From NCBI GenBank assembly GCA_964623885.1, contig CAZUVM010000185.1:1-25335 (forward strand): DNA of 25,335 bases, in the 5' to 3' direction. How positions within the stretch are numbered: the first letter of the stretch is position 1; every line of letters starts with the position of its first letter. This DNA is from CAZUVM01 sp964623885 (GTDB lineage Bacteria; Verrucomicrobiota; Verrucomicrobiia; Limisphaerales; UBA8199). Below, in pieces: positions 22,101 through 25,335 of the stretch. Below the pieces are notes generated by a model. That model was given only the letters and a program-made list of their open reading frames with translations. It ran no database searches and was not told the DNA's origin. A program made the position numbers and the translations under genes.

Positions 22101-24234
22101 TCATTTCCACGTCTACAAAAACCTCCAGGGCCTGCGCGGACTCGATTTGGCGGAAGGCCATTACTTCGAGGCGAACAACCTCACAAGTTACACAACCTTT
22201 ATGCTCGATGTGACCTCGACTAAGCTCGAGCTCCATATCGATTACGATCCCAACGCGCTTTGCCGACGACAAATTGAGGCGATTACTGATTATTACCTCC
22301 ATACGCTTCGCGCCATGGCCACGGACGCCAATGGCCGATACGAACAGTTCTCACCCCTTGCGCCCGCCGAACTCGAACAAATGCTCGGCGAATGGAATGC
22401 TACCCGCGAAGATTATCCGCGCGACGCTTGCCTGCACGAATTATTCGAACGCCAGGCCAACAAAACACCCAACGCGCTTGCGCTGGTGTTCGGGGATCAA
22501 CGCCTCAACTACTTCGAACTAAATAAACGCGCAGACCATCTGGCGGCGAGGTTGCGAACTGCTCAGGTCAAATCGGGCTCTCTGGTCGGCATTTGCCTGG
22601 AACGTTCGCCGGAAATGATTGTCGCACTGCTTGCAACCTTGAAGACCGGCGCCGCTTATGTTCCGCTCGACCCAACCTACCCGAAGGAGCGGCTGGCTTT
22701 CATGGTCGAGGACTCGAAGCTCGCATTGTTGCTGACGCAATCGAACCTAATGGAACTGCTGCCTCCAAATGCCGCACCGATGTTTTGTGTCGACCAAATC
22801 GACCACGGAGCGGCGTTCAGTCGCGATCTCAATGAACCTCATCGGCTGGTCCACGGCGCCGCCTCAAATCCTGAATCCCTGGCCTATGTCATTTACACTT
22901 CCGGCTCGACCGGCCGGCCAAAGGGTGTCCAGGTCATTCATCGCGCCGTTATCAACGTTCTGACTTCCATCGCCCGTCGCGCGGCGATCACCAACCGCGA
23001 CAATTTGCTGGCCGTGACCACGCTTTCCTTTGACATCGCCGGCCTGGAATTATTTCTGCCGTTGATCACTGGCGGGTGTGTGACGCTCGCCAGCCGCGAA
23101 CAGGCCGGTGATGGCACGAAATTGGCCGTGCTGCTGGACAACAGTGGCGCTACCGTGATGCAGGGCACCCCGGCTACCTGGCGCCTGCTCCTCGAGTCCG
23201 GCTGGCGCGGCAACCGGAAATTGAAAGTCTTCTGCGGCGGAGAAGCGCTTAAACGCACCCTCGCCGATGACTTGCTCGGCCGCGCCGGTGAAGTCTGGAA
23301 CTTCTATGGCCCAACCGAAACCACTATTTGGTCCACTGCCTGGAAAGTCGCGCCTGGCGAGCCGATTGCGATTGGCCGTCCGCTCGCCAACACCCGGCTC
23401 TATATCCTCGACGCGCTCCAGCGCGCGATTCCAGCCGGTGCTGTCGGCGAAATCTGTCTCGGCGGCGATGGCCTGGCACTGGGCTATCTCGAGCGACCCG
23501 AGCTCACCGCCGAAAAATTCATACCCGATCCGTTTGCTCGTGCGGCCGGCGCCCGGCTCTATCGCACTGGCGACCTTGGGCGGTTCCGCCCGGACGGCAC
23601 TGTCGAATGCCTTGGACGCATCGATCACCAGGTCAAAATCCGCGGTTTCCGGATCGAACTGGGCGAAGTGGAGGCTGCGCTCCGTCTGCACTCCGGCATT
23701 GCAGAGGTCCTCGTTACCACCCGTGACGATTCCTTCGGCGACAAACGCCTCGTGGCCTACGTAAAAAGCAAAAATGGGCCCATCGCCCCGAACGAAATCC
23801 GCGACTTCGTCAAAGGCAAGCTGCCTCACTACATGGTTCCAGCGTACCTCGTTCCCATCGCCGCGTTTCCGCTCACGCCCAACGGCAAGATTGATTTGCG
23901 CCGGTTGCCCGCTCCTCAAGCGGTCGGCGCGCCACGCGATTATCGCGCTCCTCGCAACACGACGGAACAAACCGTCGCGCAAATCTGGCAGGATGTCCTC
24001 ACGCTCAACCAGATCGGTCTGACCGATAACTTCTTCGAATTGGGTGGTGATTCTCTCTCGGCGACGCGCGCCTTTGCCCGTATCAACCGCACATTTAGCA
24101 CGGACTTCACGCTGCGCGAGATGCTCGAGCATCCCACTTTGGGTGCGTTGGCTGATATTGTAACCCGGCGACAGGGCAGTCGGCCCGTGCAACCGGCCGG
24201 CATTCCGCGCCTGCCCCGCGCCAAGCCGTGCTGA
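19105..24234 (+). CDS. Dimodular non-ribosomal peptide synthetase (A-T-C-A-T)
   Basis: Cytosolic assembly-line enzyme that would join two amino acids. From ATG 19105 (AGGCGG eight bases upstream) it has 1709 aa. A1, about 20-520, has core YTSGSTGKPKG and pocket residues D217 V218 W221 N260 I288 A290 M316 V324 H325 K516 (DVWNIAMVHK), closest to threonine codes I know (DFWNIGMVHK). T1 carries LGGDS with Ser573. C, about 640-1075, has intact HHACLDG (His776). A2, about 1105-1600, reads DILQFGFIWK, closest to a glycine code (DILQLGLIWK). T2 has LGGDS with Ser1650. No epimerase, thioesterase or reductase follows, no MbtH gene is adjacent, and the protein ends with IPRLPRAKPC, resembling the linker before another C domain. 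It may be an initiation protein needing partners elsewhere, or a shortened gene. Specificities are inferences by eye. In-frame TTG 18973 and ATG 19000 are alternative starts. Confidence 0.93.
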   Translation: MSRALTLPEVHSTQQPSPKRWCIHQVFERQASQTPNAIAVTFGGTRLTYRELNERANRLAHYLQRLGVQAEVPVALYLERSLDMVVAILGVLKAGGAYVPIDLAYPQERRAFMLEDAQAPVLLTQESLRAALPSAAAGVVCLDSAWAKISAESPVEPVAAVTSDNAAYIIYTSGSTGKPKGVLVTHHNVVRLLDQTAHWYGFNEHDVWPLFHSYAFDVSVWELWGSLFHGGRLVVVPYLVTRSPGEFYELLAREKVTVLNQTPSAFRQLIWAEQNASLKHDLHLRYVICAGEALELQSLKPWFERHGDQKPAVVNMYGITETTVHSTYRVIRQADLTSGVGSVIGVPIPDLQIYLVDEDLRPVPSGVPGEICVGGAGVARGYLKRPELTQKRFLPDPFASQPGARMYRSGDLAQINAKGELEYLGRMDHQVKIRGFRVELGEIESALNGHPAIRESVVIAQDSGTGDKRLVAYFVPRATAPNITEMREYLGKKLPDYMVPAVFVSLPSLPLTTNGKVDRRALPSPDGARPELRSQFVAPQTPPEKVLAKIWEDVLELERVGINDNFFELGGDSIRSITILSRAREQGLHLTVEQIFRQPTIAQLARCAEAAPTEAPPPSTEPFSLVSAEDRGALPQDIVDAYPLSRLQLGMFYHNELNPLSAMYHDVFSYRVEAPFDATRLREAVQRLASRHPLLRTSFELARFSRALQLVHREVLVPFTSEDLRSLSRDEQDRKVVDWIESEKRRPFDRRTAPLVRFHAQQRGDASFQLIISFHHACLDGWSLAAVITELCQDYTALLLQDAPVDATASASGPPAESLTAPRVTYRDFVALEQQAVSSENHRRFWTEKLEGSTSQSLPRWPKAFRVAAEEQVRGPEKHVDDQTLAGLKALAQAAGVPLKTVLLAAHQRVMSLLYGQTDVISALICNGRPEQIDGEKIVGLFLNALPLRQQLQGGTWMDLVKQTFNAEQEMMPHRRFPLSEVQKLAGGRPLFESAFDFVHFHVYKNLQGLRGLDLAEGHYFEANNLTSYTTFMLDVTSTKLELHIDYDPNALCRRQIEAITDYYLHTLRAMATDANGRYEQFSPLAPAELEQMLGEWNATREDYPRDACLHELFERQANKTPNALALVFGDQRLNYFELNKRADHLAARLRTAQVKSGSLVGICLERSPEMIVALLATLKTGAAYVPLDPTYPKERLAFMVEDSKLALLLTQSNLMELLPPNAAPMFCVDQIDHGAAFSRDLNEPHRLVHGAASNPESLAYVIYTSGSTGRPKGVQVIHRAVINVLTSIARRAAITNRDNLLAVTTLSFDIAGLELFLPLITGGCVTLASREQAGDGTKLAVLLDNSGATVMQGTPATWRLLLESGWRGNRKLKVFCGGEALKRTLADDLLGRAGEVWNFYGPTETTIWSTAWKVAPGEPIAIGRPLANTRLYILDALQRAIPAGAVGEICLGGDGLALGYLERPELTAEKFIPDPFARAAGARLYRTGDLGRFRPDGTVECLGRIDHQVKIRGFRIELGEVEAALRLHSGIAEVLVTTRDDSFGDKRLVAYVKSKNGPIAPNEIRDFVKGKLPHYMVPAYLVPIAAFPLTPNGKIDLRRLPAPQAVGAPRDYRAPRNTTEQTVAQIWQDVLTLNQIGLTDNFFELGGDSLSATRAFARINRTFSTDFTLREMLEHPTLGALADIVTRRQGSRPVQPAGIPRLPRAKPC

Positions 24235-24263
24235 CGGAGCGCGAGCGGTCCCCGCTCGCAGCG
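24235..24263. repeat. GC-rich hairpin repeat, copy 2, abutting the NRPS stop
   Basis: Exact inverted match over 29 bases to the sequence at 3-31. It starts on the base right after the NRPS TGA. The GAGCGG-TCC-CCGCTC core folds into a short GC hairpin. Confidence 0.75.
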
Positions 24264-24340
24264 TCCGGAATGAATGGGCGCTTGCCTTACCCAGCGCCGC
24301 CACCCTGGCATCTGGTCACCATCGATCGTATAACTGATGG

Positions 24341-25335
24341 GTGAAATCCACTCGCCGGCTGGCTGCCCCGCCAGAACGATCTTTGCTGGTCTATGACGGC
24401 GAATGTCGGTTCTGCGCGTTTTGGGTTCGTCGCTGGCAAAACAGCAGCGACGGACGAGTGGGTTACCTGCCGTATCAAACACACGATCTCCCAGAACGCT
24501 TTCCCGAGCTATCGCGGCCCGAGCTCGAAACCGCCGTGCACTTGCTCGAACCTGATGGCGACATCTACACCGGTGCCGAAGCCGTCTTCCACGCGCTTGC
24601 TAAAAACCCCAGGGAGCATTGGCTCCTCGACTGGTACCAACACTCGCCCGCGTTCGCCCGCAGCGCCGAATCGATCTACGCCTTCGTCGCCCGGCACCGC
24701 GGATTCTTCTCTGCGCTGACGCGCATTACCTGGGGTAAGTCTCCGGAACCCTCCACCTGGTTCGCCGTGCGCTGGACGTTCCTGCGCGCGCTTGGTCTCA
24801 TCTATCTCATCGCCTTCCTTTCGCTCTGGGTGCAAATCGAAGGTCTGGTCGGTGAAAACGGCATCCTGCCCGCGAAGCTCACGATGGATTCTGTCCGTCA
24901 ACAAACCCAGGCGGCTCATATCGGCTGGGACAAGGTCCACCTTTTCCCCACTTTGTGCTGGTTCGATGCCGGCGATGGCTTTCTGAAATTCCAATGCGCT
25001 GGCGGGGCTGTTCTTTCCGCACTGCTCCTTATTGATGTCGCGCCTTCGCTCTGTCTGCTCCTGCTTTGGCCCCTGTATCTTTCGCTAAGCGTTATCGGCC
25101 GCGAGTTCCTGGGCTTTCAATGGGACACGCTGCTGCTGGAAATAGGTTTTTTGTCGATCTTTGTCGCGCCGCTCAACCTGCTGCCCGGGCGCAGCCGACT
25201 GCCTCCTTCGCGACTTGCGCTCTGGCTTCTGCGCTGGCTCTTGTTCAGGCTCATGTTTTCCTCCGGGTGCGTCAAACTGTTCAGTGGGGACTTAACCTGG
25301 CGCAATTTCACCGCCCTGAAGTTTCACTATGAAAC
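24341..25335 (+). CDS. DCC thioredoxin-like domain fused to lipase maturation factor protein (partial)
   Basis: The frame is open from GTG 24341, just after an in-frame TGA at 24335, to the window end (331 codons), so the C-terminus is missing. Residues about 15-125 are a DCC/DUF393 domain: LLVYDGECRFCAFWVRRW with a CxxC redox pair, as in thiol-disulfide oxidoreductase-like proteins. From about 145 the protein becomes a polytopic membrane protein of the lipase maturation factor family: FLRALGLIYLIAFLSLWVQ, then GENGILPAKL, WDTLLLEIGFLSIFVAPLN, and FTALKFHYE at the edge, the start of the conserved HYET motif. In vertebrates LMF1 assists lipase folding in the ER; the bacterial role is unknown. 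Upstream is the NRPS, 106 bases away across a hairpin repeat, so co-transcription is uncertain. The GTG start is the first possible one and is not backed by a strong ribosome site. Confidence 0.85.
   Translation, partial: MKSTRRLAAPPERSLLVYDGECRFCAFWVRRWQNSSDGRVGYLPYQTHDLPERFPELSRPELETAVHLLEPDGDIYTGAEAVFHALAKNPREHWLLDWYQHSPAFARSAESIYAFVARHRGFFSALTRITWGKSPEPSTWFAVRWTFLRALGLIYLIAFLSLWVQIEGLVGENGILPAKLTMDSVRQQTQAAHIGWDKVHLFPTLCWFDAGDGFLKFQCAGGAVLSALLLIDVAPSLCLLLLWPLYLSLSVIGREFLGFQWDTLLLEIGFLSIFVAPLNLLPGRSRLPPSRLALWLLRWLLFRLMFSSGCVKLFSGDLTWRNFTALKFHYE

Noticed and set aside
23050..24303. Long minus-strand frame (417 codons) opposite the second A domain
   Set aside because: Mirror frame of conserved NRPS sequence, with low-complexity composition and no recognisable domain. 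The same applies to 20197-21066 and 4271-4813.

Overview
The window looks like a chromosomal piece of a Verrucomicrobiota bacterium (Pedosphaera/Limisphaerales-like). The best clue is the H-X9-DG type pseudopilin with an AFTLIELLVVIAIIAILA N-terminus, common in Verrucomicrobia, Lentisphaerae and Planctomycetes. Other clues are few strong Shine-Dalgarno sites and intergenic DNA full of short degenerate tandem repeats and hairpins. Taxonomy is inferred from gene style only. No rRNA, tRNA, CRISPR array or transposase gene was seen.

Layout: (1) 1-1727: mtnP (methionine salvage, minus strand), then a four-helix-bundle (S23/IVS-type) gene sitting between inverted ATTGNNN heptad repeats, with a second, gene-less copy of the same structure beside it. 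(2) 1832-4939: an EmrA/EmrB-type efflux pair. (3) 5232-6386: a C-terminally membrane-anchored protein, tentatively RMD1/DUF155-like. (4) 6579-7973, minus strand: a pseudopilin and a small putative lipoprotein. (5) 8291-17271: a complete cbb3 oxidase locus in the order ccoI-ccoS-ccoNO(fused)-ccoQ-ccoP-ccoG-ccoH-SafE-like. CcoI and SafE-like proteins belong to copper-handling families, CcoG/H/S are assembly factors, CcoNO/Q/P form the oxidase. (6) 17371-18678, minus: glgC for glycogen synthesis. (7) 19105-24234: a two-module NRPS (A-T-C-A-T) without a release domain. (8) 24341 to the end: a DCC thioredoxin-like domain fused to a lipase maturation factor membrane protein, cut by the window edge.

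What stands out is the repeat load and what it does to genes. A 131-bp element with 25-bp terminal inverted repeats lies in frame inside ccoI; a relative of 86 bp forms the tail of ccoQ; an 8-bp repeat tract forms the tail of ccoS; a hairpin repeat abuts the stop of the NRPS and recurs, inverted, downstream of mtnP. Five short-period repeat families can be told apart by unit (ATTGNNN, CCGAANN, AATCCNNN, CACGAATNNN, and palindromic GGGACGCCGTC). The most system-like signal is the four-helix-bundle gene with its inverted heptad ends and adjacent deletion derivative, which together resemble an autonomous/non-autonomous mobile element pair related to rRNA intervening sequences.
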